A stretch of 64,000 nt of DNA. Source: Coriaria nepalensis (lineage: Eukaryota; Streptophyta; Magnoliopsida; Cucurbitales; Coriariaceae). The position numbers were made by a program, and so were the translations under genes. Position 1 is the first letter of the stretch. Every line of letters begins with the position of its first letter. The stretch lies in assembly GCA_027186245.1 (NCBI GenBank), contig CP114498.1, positions 8,549,001 to 8,613,000 of the forward strand, written 5' to 3'. The notes beneath the pieces were generated by a model, which had not been told where the DNA came from, did no database searches, and was given only the letters and a program-made list of their open reading frames with translations. This document shows, in pieces, positions 22,293 through 35,429 of the stretch.

Positions 22293-23662
22293 TTATCTTG
22301 TTCTACCAATGAGGAAGGAGCTGCTTCGAGTTAAATCACGAAGAGGCTTATCAGTGAATCTCAAGAAGTTGTAGACAAATGCTCCGGCAATAGCTCCGAC
22401 AATCGGGCCTACTATATAAACCCAAAGTCCTTTGTAAACATGCTTCACCAATGCTGGTCCTATGCTCCTTGCCGGATTCATCGAAGCTCCTGAAATCGGC
22501 CTACAATTTCGGTTTTTGTTCCGAAAATTCGCATTAGATTTAGCAAGACAACGAAAACTAATTGTCAGATATTCAATATGTTCGTACAAAAATCGATGAT
22601 TACCCGCCAATGAAAACGTTCAAAAGTATGGTCATTCCAACTGCAATCCCTCCTAGATGTCCAATCTATCACCACAAAGATAACAATACCTTAGAACAAA
22701 TCGTTAGGTGTTAACAATATGGCAAGAGACATATCTTGCGTTAACTGTTAAATGAGGATAGTAACTTACTGCTCTATCGTCAGTGCAACATCCAGAAATA
22801 ACGAACATCAAGAGGAAGGTGATGATGACCTCAACGACGAAAGATTGGGTGTCGGATCCGACAGGAACAGTTCCGAAGAAAGATGTCGGAGTTACATCAA
22901 GAACTAGAGCTATTGTCCCGCTTGCAAGAATCGATCCCAAGAGCTGTGCTGCTATGTATGGGGGAACCTGCAACATCATTTCATCCATTCCAAAATCATG
23001 GGACGGATTAGTTCACGTAAAACAAATTAACTCATAATCTAATCAGTGACACGTCAGTGACTCTACATATCCATAAGGTCTTATAATCTAATCACTTACA
23101 CGTCAGTGACTCCACATATCCACAAGGTCTTTTGATTTTTTTGATTTATTTTTTTCCATTTTTGACGAGAATTAAATTGATCGAGTTAGGAAATGATGCG
23201 TGCGACTCACCTCCCACCACGGAAAGCGACGGAAAATGGCATTAGTGATCGTGACGGCGGGATTAAAGTGGGCACCGGAAATATGACCGACCGTGTATAT
23301 CATAACCGTTACGATGAGACCCCAAGTCAGACAGATACCGGGAAATGTGACCGATCCATATATCTTGTTCACAGCCACTGATCCACATCCAGCAAAAATC
23401 ACGAAGTATGTGCCAATAAACTCAGCAAGCACCTAATGAAGCAAACAATGAATCAGTAGAGAAATCCATTAGAATTTTATGTATGCATAAACAGATTGGG
23501 ACAGTTTTAATTTTGATCACTAACCCTTTGAGCAGCTATCACAGCTGGTGTTGATGAACACGAGTTGGGTTTTTGAGTACTGGAAGAGTTTGAGGTGATG
23601 TTGATTCCGGCTTCAATCTTTGAAACTTCTTCCTCTTCAACGCCATTCCTTTTTGTTGCCAT
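22293..23662 (-). CDS. NIP1-like: NOD26-like intrinsic protein, aquaporin subgroup NIP I
   Basis: Five exons: 23525-23662, 23211-23432, 22770-22967, 22604-22665 and 22293-22500 (275 aa, all GT-AG). It has six membrane segments, with NPA motifs at residues 103-105 (SGAHFNPAV) and 215-217 (SGASMNPAR). Counting from these gives the selectivity filter Trp83, Val203, Ala212, Arg218, the W-V-A-R set of NIP subgroup I (channels for water, glycerol, small uncharged solutes and arsenite in related proteins). The N-terminus is acidic and Ser-rich; the C-terminus (TRSSSFLIG) carries Ser residues like those phosphorylated in related NIPs. Length and exon number are normal. Intron 2 carries a 49-bp tandem duplication. 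Exact orthology within NIP1/NIP4 is not decided. Confidence 0.93.
23034..23131. repeat. 49-bp tandem duplication in NIP intron
   Basis: 23034-23082 and 23083-23131 are adjacent copies differing at about 5 positions (for example CAGTGACACGTC versus CACTTACACGTC). Both lie in the intron between exons 2 and 3. Each copy holds an ACACGTCA word. Confidence 0.92.
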
Positions 23663-24382
23663 TTTTTTCTTTTTGTTTGTTTGTTTGTTTGAGAGAAAAG
23701 GGGAGTATTTGATTATGTAAAGAAATGTATAGAAATTTATATATAGAAGTATTATTAGGACTTTAAATGAGGTTTAATGGGGTCAGAATATCTTTCCTTT
23801 GGATATAATTTAGAACTAGATGGCGAATAATTAGGTCCTTATAAACACTTGGGACTGTTCTCTTGGAATAAATCTTTAATTCTATTTTATAGGCATTTTA
23901 GCCTCCTCTGGACTATGGACTGGGTTAGAATTTTCGGGTTGAATATATTAAGAAATGAAAATAAAAGAAAAATGAGAATAATTCTAGCCCCGAAATATTA
24001 GCCATCTTTTCTACTCATCCAAACAGGATAAATATTGAGAGTGGAGACAGTCAGTCACATAATACACAGAACCAGAAGTTGCATAATGAACAAGTAATGA
24101 AAGAACTCTACTGTTTCTGCAACATAATACAACACTTCTTTTTACGAACATCTAAGAGAAACCAAAAAAAAAAAAACCTCACTTTCTCACAAGTGCATAT
24201 AGGAAGATCCCAGTTTTTATTGACACTTACCAATCACCCGACCGGAGCACAGACGGCCTGGACTGGCATGCTTAACATTATACATATCGTGTAATCTTAT
24301 TCCCATCTTCATATTCTACAAATGGAAATCTGTTTTCTCACAAACCAAACAATAAAGAAACACCCAAAAGAGGGGCTTCTTC
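23663..24382. other. NIP promoter side and intergenic DNA
   Basis: 23663-23760 is the NIP 5' flank, with a TATATA-type TATA box on the minus strand near 23738. 23990-24300 shows no gene; 24150-24382 is likely the 3' UTR of the ARM-repeat gene. Confidence 0.5.
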
Positions 24383-26791
24383 TTACAAACCGATACAGTC
24401 ACTTGAAGAAACTTCGGAACTGCAGACCAGAGCCCTTTTCTGTAAATGTCTCAAGCTCTGTTCCATGCTTACTTGCACCATTTCGGCCAACATCTTCTTC
24501 GCCTTACCTGATTGGTCCACTTCTCCATCAATATGGGAGATAATGTTACAAACAAAATTCTCAAGCGTGTCGGATTGAAACTCGGATCTTGGACAAGGCG
24601 ATTCCCTTAGCAACCTTAAAAGTTTCTGAGCTTTTGTCTGAGATTTTGGCGTTCCTTGAACGGTAAGTTCAAGAAGACCCGGGATTACTCCTTCTTTAAG
24701 AATCGATTCTCTATATTTACACCTATCACTCTGACACAGAGTCAAGAGTGCCCCAACGGCATGTTCCCGGCTTAAGAGCGACCCGTTCTCAAGCACCTCA
24801 ACTACTGCGAGCACTCCACCTTCTTTAGAGGTCAATGCGGTCCTACCTTCTTCAAAACCCATAAAGGTTTCTATAAGGGAACAGCATTTTTCGGCTGTTT
24901 TTGACGATTTTTTACTGGATTTGAGCAAATCGATTATAGAGGGAATTGGGTTTGATTTCAGAATGACGGTGAGATTATCTGGGAGCATGGAGAGATTGGA
25001 AAGAGCCCTTACGGAATCGGCTTTGGCTTGTGGGCTTCCAAAGGCAAGAATCTCTATGAGGAGAGGAATGGCGCCTGAAGCACTTATTAGTGGCTTGTTT
25101 ATGGTAGCAGCTGATAGAGTGAGTAAAGATGCCGTGGCGTGTTCTTGCAGGTTTAAACTGTCCGACTGAAGAAAACTAGTTATCGGTCCTAAGGCGGCGG
25201 CCTCTACAATCTTTATTTTGTTCCTGTGAGTTTAAGACAAGAAATAAGAATCTGAAAATACAAAGTTTGAAAAAGAAGACGTTAACAGATAATAGTAAAT
25301 TGATCATGGTTAACAATAGGATTATAGAGTTTAAAATAGACCCATCTTGGAAAATAACTTACGGATCAATCTAGATGTCTCACAAGGAAAAATTGCAGAT
25401 TTATACCACACATACTCGAACAATCCATGTATTATTCTCACATTTTCAGAGAAAAACGACCCCAATTTGTTTTTTATTCCAAGCTTAGTTGGTAGATAGT
25501 AAAATGATAAATTCAAGAGATATTTTGGGGGGGCGGTTGTGTGGGAGGAAGGAGAAGGGAAAGAAAAGATGAAAGAGCCACTATCAAATATGGTGGCAGC
25601 TCACTTTCCACAGAAATTTAATGTAAAAGGAAGCAACCGAGTGTTAGTTCAATTAATCTTAACAGCAAACAGAATCAAATTTGTAGACAGTGTAGAACTG
25701 TTCTCAAACATTAGAAAAATTCAAGTGAATTGATTTATTAGCTGATTCTGATTGTTTGGAACAGAGTGAAAAATGAAAAATCTAAATTAATTGATTATAG
25801 AAGAAAGGAATTCAATCAAGGACACTGGCAGCAAAAGAACAAAAAACAGTATGATTTAGGGAGTACTCAAAATCTAAATCCCTGATTTTGAATTTTGAAT
25901 TTTGAATTGAGTTCAATTATTGATTCAACAGTTGATCACATCTAGCATGCTTCATGTGATCAGAGAAGCATACAACACCTTTCTTCCCTAAATTATTGAA
26001 ATTCTGAAGATGTAAGCACAAGTATAAGATCCTAAGCTATTTTATTCATTCTTCCTCCTTTTGGAGAATAAAAAAGAAAAAAATTGGACGGCTAAGCATC
26101 CAAGAAACAAATAGGCAACCCTATTGCGCGGTAAAAGAAAAAAACATTGTTCTCCCTACAACTTGCGCCACATTTTCTAGCCAGCCAATCAGGTCATAGA
26201 GGGAAAAAAGAAAAAGAAAAAGAAAAAAAAGGGAATAAGTCTCTGACTTCTGCACTATGTGCTTTAACTCATAGCAACGATTGACAAATCCATTACCAAC
26301 AAAATATATATTAAAAAAAAAGTGAAGTGAAATATGAAATATCTAAGATCAGCAAAATTCTGCAGGAAATTCGAGAATAACAACGAGACGAACAGTAAGA
26401 AACGAAAAAAGGAAAATAAAAATTAACTTAAAAGATTTTGAAATTACTTTTCGTCCTTGACGGCGAGGTTGAGTAGCGCAAGGAGAGCCGCCTCGTGGTG
26501 AGACTCCGGCGAGTCGACGCGGAAGAGCATGGAGACGAGTTGAGGAATCGACTCGGAAAGCTGACGGCGGCAGCTCTGTGAGGTTTTGGTGAGGCGGCGA
26601 ATTTCGCGAGCGCTTTCGAGCTTCGATTCCGGACTGTCCGATCGGATTAGGTGGAGAGCTCGTTGGACGGATGAGGATGGTGATGGTCGGTGAGACGACG
26701 TCGTGTTGTTGTCGTCGTCGTTGGACTCGGTGTTTAACTCGTGGGCCTCGTGCTGGGCCTGACGGTGGTTCTGGCAGTGGCGACCCTCCAT
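24383..26791 (-). CDS. armadillo-repeat protein, PUB4-like without U-box
   Basis: Two exons, 26448-26791 and 24383-25223, separated by a 1.2-kb intron (394 aa). The N-terminal 55 residues are polar and His/Asn/Ser-rich. Armadillo repeats follow from about residue 45 to 340, with typical H1-H3 signatures such as NLQEHATASLLTLS, KADSVRALSNLS and REHAVGALLTLCQSD. The tail ends in a Lys/Leu-rich helix (AKKMLAEMVQVSMEQSLRHL). No U-box precedes the repeats. Such proteins are annotated in plants as U-box protein 4-like or ARM superfamily proteins and act as protein-interaction scaffolds; the partner is unknown. Start chosen at the first ATG, just after a purine-rich leader. Confidence 0.88.
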
Positions 26792-29173
26792 CTGGGAGAG
26801 AGGGAGGAAGAGAATTCACGTGGTTGTGTTAGGAAAGGGAAGAGGATAAATTATAAGCGTATGGTATACTAAGGATCTAAGGGGACATTAAAATAAATAA
26901 ATAAATAAATAAATGTTATTATTTGAAAAATAGGATCTAATAAAGAGAGAAAGAGAGAGGGAAAATATAGGAAACTGAAAATGGAGGGAAAAAATTACTG
27001 TGCGTTGTTCGCATGATAGTATTGGTGAGTACAAGCGTTATTTCATGGCTTGATTTTGTTTGGCTTTCAAAATATGTAAAAAATGACCCTCTACTTTATA
27101 TTATTGTTCATTTCGGTCCATAGTATATTTTTTTGTTTTAATTCTTGATCGGAATATTATAGTCAATTATATATATATAATCGAACAATATATATTCGTA
27201 AAATTATAAATCTAAGTTTCAGATCAATGTCAAGACAAAAAGAGAAGATAATAACTATAATTTAGCTAACAAATACTACATAATCTTATTCCAAATTTCC
27301 ATCAACATGAAAAAAGATGAACAAAATATAAATAGGGAAAAATACTAAACAAATTCGAACATGAATTTATACTCCACTATTTCCATCACACTACGACACA
27401 CCACAAAAGTCACTCATACAACTCATAGGTCATGAAGGACTAAACAATATACTAATCTTATGATTTAAGTTTCTTATTTCTATAAGCAAATAAAAAGTAG
27501 AGACTGTATGAAGCAGAATACGAAGAAGAATGTTATAGATTAGAACTTGCAAGATAAGAAGATGCATGGAGAAAAATATATTTTCACTTATTTTTGTCTT
27601 TTTTCCATAATCCTATTTGTTGGGGGAGGTGATGTGTATAGAAAGAAGTATAGATTGTCGGATTATTGAACTTATTATACGTAAAGCTACGGTTAGAGAG
27701 TGGGGTCTCTCAGCTAATGGTAGGTAGGTGGGCACCATTTCTTCCACAGTGCCTTTTAGGCCAAATTATCTTAGCTCTACCTTCCTTAATTGTCATCATC
27801 TAATTGTCACCTTCTTCATTTTAGACACCACCCAGATGGAAATATTTTATATTCGTTTAGATTCTTTTTATTATTTTGAAATGATCAAAAGGCTTACAAA
27901 GTGAAGTAACGGTTGGTTTCATCTTAATGAATATATTGTTAAACATTTCACATTTAACATGGGTAATTTTCATAATCAATTTTCAACAGTAAATTTTCTA
28001 AATTTCAAACATGAACATTAACTACTACCGTTGACCGCAATAGACAACCAATGTTAATGTTGAGAAGTTAAGTACGTTTTAGGCTCTTACATTGACCCCT
28101 AAGGAAGAATTTAATGTAGTAAGATTGTAACTGATTAGTCCATTAAGCTCAATTAGTATATCCTGCCTAATTCATTAATTAAATTGAAAGATGGGTCATG
28201 AGGAAATTCACGGATCCAACTTCTCTCGAGTATACTTAGGATATAAGTGTATTTGAAAGAAATTTACACCATTAATCCTATACATGCTTAAGTATATATA
28301 GGATTCACGTAAAGATTTAAGGGTAAAAATTTCCTTCGAGTATACTTATACCCTAAATGTACATTATGCACTTGAGAGGAGTTAGTATCCAATCTCTCCC
28401 AACACGAAATTTGTGGAAGATAAATTCAATTAATCATAATCTAATTAATGCTCAATTGATTTGATTTTGTCATGGAATATCATCGTTGTTTAAACTAATT
28501 TACATAACAATTCTTAATCAACCAAGATTAATTTGACAAGAAATGTAAGAACAAAAAATAAAATAAATAAAAGACTAAGAATGGATAGAAAAATAAAATA
28601 AACTACTTTTTAAAAGTCTATGGTGGTTGATACAAACTGACCAAACATTGACTATATTACATGCTAATCCAATACCATTAGTTAATGACCCTTTTTAGCT
28701 TAGAGTTAGACGACTAACATAGTTTCAAGTGTTTTCATTGGCCAAAAAAAAAAAAAGGTTTAATGAGGATTATATCATAAAAAATTATTAAATATATATT
28801 AAATTTTATTATAATTATAAATATTATTTTTATTGATGTGATATATCTAAGAAATAAATAGTTTATGATATATACATTCATCTATTAATATAAGTCGTCC
28901 ACTTGATATATTGATTTGGATCAATTATTCTTAATGATTTAAATCTTTGAACAATATATTAATAATTTATCATAAAATAAAAACTTAAAATTTTGTTGGT
29001 CCAAATTTAGTGCTATACAACCCTCCTTATATATACTTCCTAAAACATAAACTCAAGTACATGTTTATCACACACATACATGTTTATCACCTGATCCTTC
29101 TTGCTGAACTTTCGACCTACTACAAATGATACTTGTTCACGTATTCTTGGAGTATAAGTTCTTCATGTTTAAA

Positions 29174-29176
<3 letters not shown>
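26792..29176. other. gene desert part 1, no gene seen
   Basis: 26889-26913 is an (AAAT)n tract. 27600-27800 has short non-AT stretches with no frame. Near 28220 and 28340 the phrase TCGAGTATACTTA recurs 120 bases apart with further similarity around it, a diverged short direct repeat. No exon with splice sites recognised. Confidence 0.5.

Positions 29177-29220
<44 letters not shown>
29177..29220. repeat. (AT)n microsatellite
   Basis: An uninterrupted AT alternation of about 44 bases, the longest dinucleotide tract in the window. Confidence 0.95.
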
Positions 29221-29222
<2 letters not shown>

Positions 29223-29491
29223 TTAATCATAGAAGAGAACAAGAAAAAGAAAAATGTAATGTATAACTACTTCTAAAGAACTATGTAGAAAATATCGCAG
29301 CAAGGTTCTTGCTTATCTTCCTTTACAATCCTTCCTTTTTGATCTTTGTTTTCAGTTTTTTTCTATCTTTTGTTAAAGAAAAAAGGGTTGATTACATATA
29401 CCATAACTTTTCTTAAAAGCATTAGTATATGTATACATACATATATATAGAGACTATTTTATATATTTATCCAACTTTTTTGGGTGAATAA

Positions 29492-29719
29492 GGGGCAGAT
29501 AGGGTGCCTGCGCACTCTATACCTGCGCGTGCCTGCGCATTTTTTGACCGTCCGATGTTGATCGGAAGGTCCTGATTAATAATTAACAAAATATTTTATA
29601 TATAAAATATTTATAACTTTTTAAAATATTAATCATAACCGTCCGATCAAACATCGGACGGTCGCGATTATTTCTCAGGCACGCGCAGGCATAGGTGCGC
29701 AGGCACCCTATCTCTGTCC
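29492..29719. mobile_element. fold-back MITE with long terminal inverted repeats
   Basis: The left arm from 29496 (GATAGGGTGCCTGCGCAC, then CCTGCGCGTGCCTG) is matched in reverse by the right arm ending near 29712 (CAGGCACGCGCAGG, GTGCGCAGGCACCCTATC). Arms are about 75 bases, GC-rich against an AT-rich centre of about 70 bases. Each arm has its own inner hairpin: ACCGTCCGAT and ATCGGACGGT at 29638-29662, with a weaker version on the left. It encodes nothing. Target-site duplications are not obvious, so the superfamily is undecided. Confidence 0.85.
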
Positions 29720-32344
29720 AGCTTAACACCATTGCACCAATGCTACTTTTAGCTATGAGACTATACTTTCTTCTTCATCTTCCTTTTCTTTTTACTTTTT
29801 TTTTTTTTTTAAACATAAATAAGCTTAGATGATGATGATGTCTCTATTTTTCTTTTGCTTTTGTAAACATTTTATATTTTTTTGGTGGCGTACTAATTAC
29901 ACTAGGTGTATGTATACAGTATATATGTCCAAATTGCTTGAATCTTAGTTGTGTGGGAGATACTCTATTCTTGGTAGTCTCTCTTAAGCAAAGGATAAGA
30001 AACATAAAGAGCACTGACCTCTCCTAAGGGTATTTATAGCGTAGAGTGACATCTCCTTTTAATGCTACATGACTTTTCACTGAAATGGCTTAGTAGTTAC
30101 GCAATCAGTTTTAAGATATCATTAATATTTAGGCATCTCCTTATTAGGCCATTGAGCTGTCAGATTATCCCTAAGCTTTAGTAGATTAAGTTAATAATTT
30201 GTCTAATCACCTTGGTGCTCAGTTTCCGCCTCAGCCGTTCCTCAGAAAACTACCGACCCACCGCTCGGAGGATATTTTCCGGTGGTAGTTTCAATTTCTC
30301 CTTAGTATTTTGTTTTGCCTGTGGATCCAGTTTGGAGACATACGGTTAGAGAAGCAAAATCTGTCATCAACGATATCGAATCATTCTCCCAAATTTGTTC
30401 CATTTACTTTTAAAACTAAAAGCAAATGATAATTAACAAATGCCTAATAACTTAGTAATTGGGTTTATATGAAAATTAGAATGTAATCAATATCAACAAC
30501 TGGTCTTTCACAATGTTATAAGAGTATTGACTTGGGGAAACCGTACTACTTATGGATAAGGTTGTATTAATTGCACATTTCGAGGAAGATTTGGGTCGGA
30601 GACAACTCACACTACTAAACTTACTTAACCAAACGGATTAAACAAAGTAATTACGTAAAGAAAATCATTAATTTCGTGTACGCTAGTAACAACAATTGAA
30701 AGCGACTCATACTTAGAATAATCCACATCAATAAATGAGAAAGAAAGAAAAAAAATGATCATCAATAAATGAGAAAGAAAGAAAAAAATAATCATAATTG
30801 AACTCAGCGTTTTGTAATTTTAAGCATAAGTATATCATAATTATTCTGTCGTTTCTAGATAAGAGTTGTATGTGCATGGGAAATGGGAATGTTATTTCGT
30901 CTTGTTTTTTGTTTAAAGGATGGATTAGATTACGATTCACGAATCACTTTCTTTGATCACTTTGGTAAGAGATTTAACCCATCTTTGGCCACATATAAAA
31001 TGATACACATTGCCACTTAAAGTTTCATTACTTTTTCTGTAGATATTGGATTTAGATTTCCACAATAAACGAGTGACAGTTACATATAATTAAAGTGAAA
31101 AAGAAAAAAAAAAAAAAAAAAGAGTAAAGACAAAGGCAAAGTGAATGGATGAGTTGCACTAGTCTTTTTTATGATGATGATTTGATCAACTATATGTGTA
31201 CGTACTCCCATGTTACATGCCAACATGTTGTAGTGATCAAGATTGTTCCCATGCATGTCTCAAATTGCCGTCAAATCTAGCTACTACTTGTCCACGTGTT
31301 TTCAAAGCCTTTAATTAAAGTAGTTGAGATTATCCCCATTATTGAGTAATGATATTATTCTATCATCTTTTCATATCTCTTTTCCTCCTTGGATCGCTCC
31401 AAGAATATTCGACAAATTTATGAAACTATAGAGACAACTTAGATGATATGTTCTAGAAGCATCTCGAGGCGATTAAGAAGGGGAAATATTGGGTTTTTAA
31501 GTTTTTATCCTGATTACTAGAAAAATAATTTAAAGATATTCTTAAATTTATATTTTTAATCTTTTGTCCTAGATCTACCATTGCTGACGTGGATACATAA
31601 TAATGCGAAATATTCATTTGGGTTTTGAAGATTGAGAGAGGGGCAAGTTAAGAAGTGTAAAATCAAGATCTAAAGAGGAAGAAGTGTAAAAAATTAGAAA
31701 ATTTTATATGGATATGATTAATGTATTATTTTTTTTAAATTTTTTTTGAAGTGATATAATTTTATTTTATTAGATTTTAATAATAATATATATATCATAA
31801 TGTTGTGAAAATTTTTTAAATTTTTTTGATGGCATGGACAACTTTACTAAGCTTACGAGTGTAACTAGCTTTTAAGCTCTAACTCATAATAAGACATTTT
31901 GGATTTAAGTTCTATCCAAATCCATAATTCAGCTTAGGTTGATAACGAAATTTTAGTATATAGTCATAAAGCGTCATTACATATCAAATCATTCATCTGA
32001 AGACACATTCATTATCTTACATAATTAATATACTTTTGTCCGAATTTCTTTAGATATCTTTGTCCGCCCTTTCCCGAAAGAATTACAAATTGGTTTATAA
32101 ATTAGTATAAAAATTCATTATATATATGTGTTCCTATTATAAAACCGACATAAAAGTCTTAAAAATATATAAATTTTATATTAACTTATAATTCTTAATT
32201 TAAAAGTTAATCGGAGGGAAGTTCCGCTCTTATCACTTCCTACTGAAGATAACATATATTATACTTGTTACATTTAATTCTTTCTCAAAATGACGGGGCA
32301 ATTGCATGAGAAACATGAAAGTATATGTCCGTCAAGTTAATTAA
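29720..32344. other. gene desert part 2; possible solo-LTR-like segment
   Basis: 29930-30400 is less AT-rich, has a GGTATTTATAGC TATA-like site near 30029 and a CCGCCTCAGCC / ACCGCTCGGAGG segment. This is LTR-like in feel but without identified ends. 31080-31125 holds a poly-A run. The rest is AT-rich without coding signal. Confidence 0.4.
30727..30790. repeat. 34-bp tandem duplication
   Basis: The unit beginning ATCAATAAATGAGAAAGAAA occurs at 30727 and again at 30761, nearly exact, with the second copy losing similarity by 30790. Confidence 0.85.
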
Positions 32345-32800
32345 ATTTTGAATCGAGTGGTCAAGAGATAATTCATCGCTTCTGTATTTAGAAATATGTC
32401 ATATAGATTTTTTACTTTATTCAACAATGAATTTTTACAAAGTAATGTGATATGAAAGAGTTTATGTAAATCCATTGTTGATGTTCAATAAAGATATAAT
32501 GTCTCATATGATTTGTTTATTAGGATTTAACGATTAAACCATACTCTAGAATGAATCAGGATATTGGTAAGATGAAATGATTGTTATTGTAAGTTTACAC
32601 TACAGTCACAATAAGTCCTTTCGGAAGATGATACTTCTCATCTCTCGGGTAGTATTATTACTTTGCTAGAAATAAATCTTGACTTTGAGGTTTAAAGTTA
32701 TTTAATCATAAGATGATTATGTTAACTTTTAAATTTAAAATATTGTTTTAAATTAAATAAAATCATAAAGTGTATGAAATTCTCCGCCTACGTGATGTAG
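32345..32800 (+). repeat. dispersed repeat family, copy 1 (LTR-retroelement-like)
   Basis: Its reverse complement aligns over about 350-450 bases with 54878-55230. Shared landmarks include the CCGAGAGATGAG word (here as CTCATCTCTCGGG at about 32638-32650), a TGGTTTAA-TTAAATC segment, the CATTGTTGAATAAA segment, and AAAATCATAAAGT near 32760. Identity is about 65-75% by eye, so the copies are old. Downstream, 33270-33450 has CTATAAATAGG and a transcript-leader-like stretch, suggesting an LTR. Confidence 0.65.
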
Positions 32801-33777
32801 GACCTAATTGGTTATACATATAAGTTTCATAGTAACTCAATTAAGGTTTTGTCTGAGAAAAGTGAAAAATAGACCAAAATCATCTTAGGGGTAAAATATT
32901 AATTTGATTTATAATTTGACTATAAGGGCACAATTATAATTATTAATTTGTTAAATTTAATGTCATGAAACTCTATTAGCATAATTAAGTATGATATTAA
33001 TTTAATTAGAAATTAATATGTTACATATAAACTTTTAATTAATTATAAAAATATCATAAATATTTATATTAATAATCGAACATTAAAAAGTTAAAGGGCA
33101 AGATCATTAATTGAATTTTTATGGACTAAATTAATCAAATGGTTAATTAAATACCTATAAATATAACCCATATAAGTAGTCGGCTATGTAATAATTAGTA
33201 TAATATGATTATAGACTAACTAACCTAATATGATTAGAGTTATAAGTTACAAGCTCACCTAATGTGGTGTCTATAAATAGGACCTAAAGGGTGGTTGAAT
33301 AAATAAAGTAATTTGCCTCATTGGCCGAAATACTAAGATTGAAAAGAGAATTTTTCTTTTATATATTTTATGAGCTTTTCATCTTGTGTATTGAGATATT
33401 AATTATAAATAAAATTAGAGGGTGAATACGTAAGCGCCTCTGTCTCCATCAAAAAAGAGTAGAAATATATTCTTAAAATTTATCTTAATTTATTTATGAT
33501 GAGATTTATTATATTTATTGTAAAAAAAGTATATATAATATAATTATTATATAATAAATCTTATTAAAAATTATATATATTGAGATACCATTGAAATACA
33601 ATTTTAAATATACATTACAAACAAAGCATTCGATATCCAATTAGAACTTGTAGAATGATTGAGAAAGAGAGAGAGAGAGATCGGAAATGACCAGATGAAG
33701 TGTACATGATGATCATACAATGACGAAATTAAAGAGGAGGGTTTATTGCTTTGTCTAGCTATTTTTCTATTTGAATA

Positions 33778-33836
<59 letters not shown>

Positions 33837-33939
33837 CCACAAAGTCTATATATAAACTATTTATTTATTTGTTTGTTATGGAAGAATTGTATAAACCACG
33901 TTGGTGACCATCCAACATCTCCCAACCGTCAACAACCTT

Positions 33940-33980
<41 letters not shown>

Positions 33981-34611
33981 ACACGGCCCAGCTTAAAACT
34001 ATGTCTGAAATCGAGCATATATTATAGGTGATGTATATAGAAATAGTTAAATAATGTTTTCTAGACAATACTTGATTGTGCTAGAACCACGTTCCGAAAA
34101 GATAACGACTCTCGATCTCTATAGTAAAAGTCAACTCATACCTTACTTTTTATCTTTTCATTTATTTCATCATATGATTATGTATAAAAATTAATTTAAA
34201 AATTAAATCTCAATCGATAGAATCACAAAATATAAAACACAATTATTGTAAATAATACAAAATCACTGAACATGAAGGACCCCACTTTGTGTTTGGCTCC
34301 CCCAACCAAAGAATTTCTCATAAAATTATGAAAATGATTACATGTTGATTTGTCATAAAATTTAATTTAGATTAGTTAATGATCGATCATTTTTAAAAAT
34401 ACAAATTTATTTCTTTTAATTAATGGGTCAAATCGGATTGAAAATTTATGTACAGAACTCCTCCACGTACTTTCAACATATATACGCTGCAAATCCTAGA
34501 AAAATTATTAGACATAAAATATTATCAAATATTATCAAGGGGCTTGAATTCAAACAGTGCTCATCCATTCCCACCACTAGAACGACCCTTGGTGTCATCT
34601 CTTTTCTCTTA
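32801..34611. other. gene desert part 3 with microsatellites
   Basis: 33262-33450 has a TATA-type CTATAAATAGG followed by a sequence ending in GTAAGCGCCTCTGTCTCC, like an LTR or its leader. Microsatellites: (AAAT)n at about 33777-33810 running into (TA)n to 33836; (TA)n at 33943-33974. No gene seen. Confidence 0.5.
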
Positions 34612-34659
34612 CCCAAAGCCCAAAGCCCAAAGCCCAAAGCCCAAAGCCCAAAGCCCAAA
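34612..34659. repeat. heptamer tandem repeat (CCCAAAG)n
   Basis: Six exact CCCAAAG units plus a partial seventh. The unit resembles, but is not, the plant telomere unit CCCTAAA. It lies about 770 bases upstream of the kinase ATG. Confidence 0.95.
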
Positions 34660-34761
34660 TGTAGTATTTTTCGTAGTAGTAGGTACCTTTGCACTCTCAT
34701 TCTCTTTTCCTCTCACATTTTCCCTTACTAATTTTTTATGTTCATCCTCTTTCTTCCATTG

Positions 34762-34793
<32 letters not shown>

Positions 34794-35429
34794 ATACTTG
34801 TTTATATCCAAATTATTCAGTAGCTCATTATTAACAATCTGCCTTTGTAGTAGGGCCTTCCAGCCTTCCTGTCTACATTACCCTTGACAACAAGAATCTC
34901 TCTTCTCTCTCTCTCTCTCTCTCATCTAAAGCTAATTACATTCCTAATCCAAAAGAAAAAAAAAAGGTAAGTAAACTACCCACAGAACAAAATAACAGAA
35001 ATCTGAATAAAAATTTCAACTTGCTCAACCTTCCTCAGTTCCTCTGATAATTCTCATACACCCACTCCTTTAATCCATATCTTTAATCCTTTTTTTTTCT
35101 TCTCAATCCACATTCCCTCCCACCTTCCCAAGCAAAGAAGCTCATTCAACTTCACTTTCTCTTCTTCTTCTTCTCCTCTCTCTCTCTTTCTCTCTCTGCT
35201 TTTTCCAATTAATACCTTCCTCTTTACGCTCGCTCTCTTTTCTGGGTGGCTGTGCTCTCATCGAGATCTACTATAAAGAAATAAATAAATAAATAAACGA
35301 AAAAAAAAAAAAGGTATCAACGAGCTTCCAAAAAGTGAACCAGATTCTTATTCTACAGTCTTAGATCATCATCACTATTACTACTGTAATCACTCCAACA
35401 AGCTCAAATTTAGAACCATTCTGAGAAAA
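34660..35429. other. promoter and long pyrimidine-rich leader of the kinase gene
   Basis: (TTA)n lies at about 34762-34792, (TC)n at 34905-34923, and a CT-rich stretch at 35080-35215, followed by an A-rich run near 35300. CT-rich DNA just upstream of a plant ATG is typical of core promoter and 5' UTR. Open frames across it are low-complexity. Confidence 0.55.

Noticed and set aside
26349..26819. Pro/Arg-rich 156-codon frame on the minus strand
   Set aside because: A shifted frame over exon 1 of the ARM-repeat gene, which has the supported frame and splice donor.
34423..34834. Open frames across the heptamer repeat
   Set aside because: They arise from the repeat and the AT/CT-rich leader; none has a domain or splice context.
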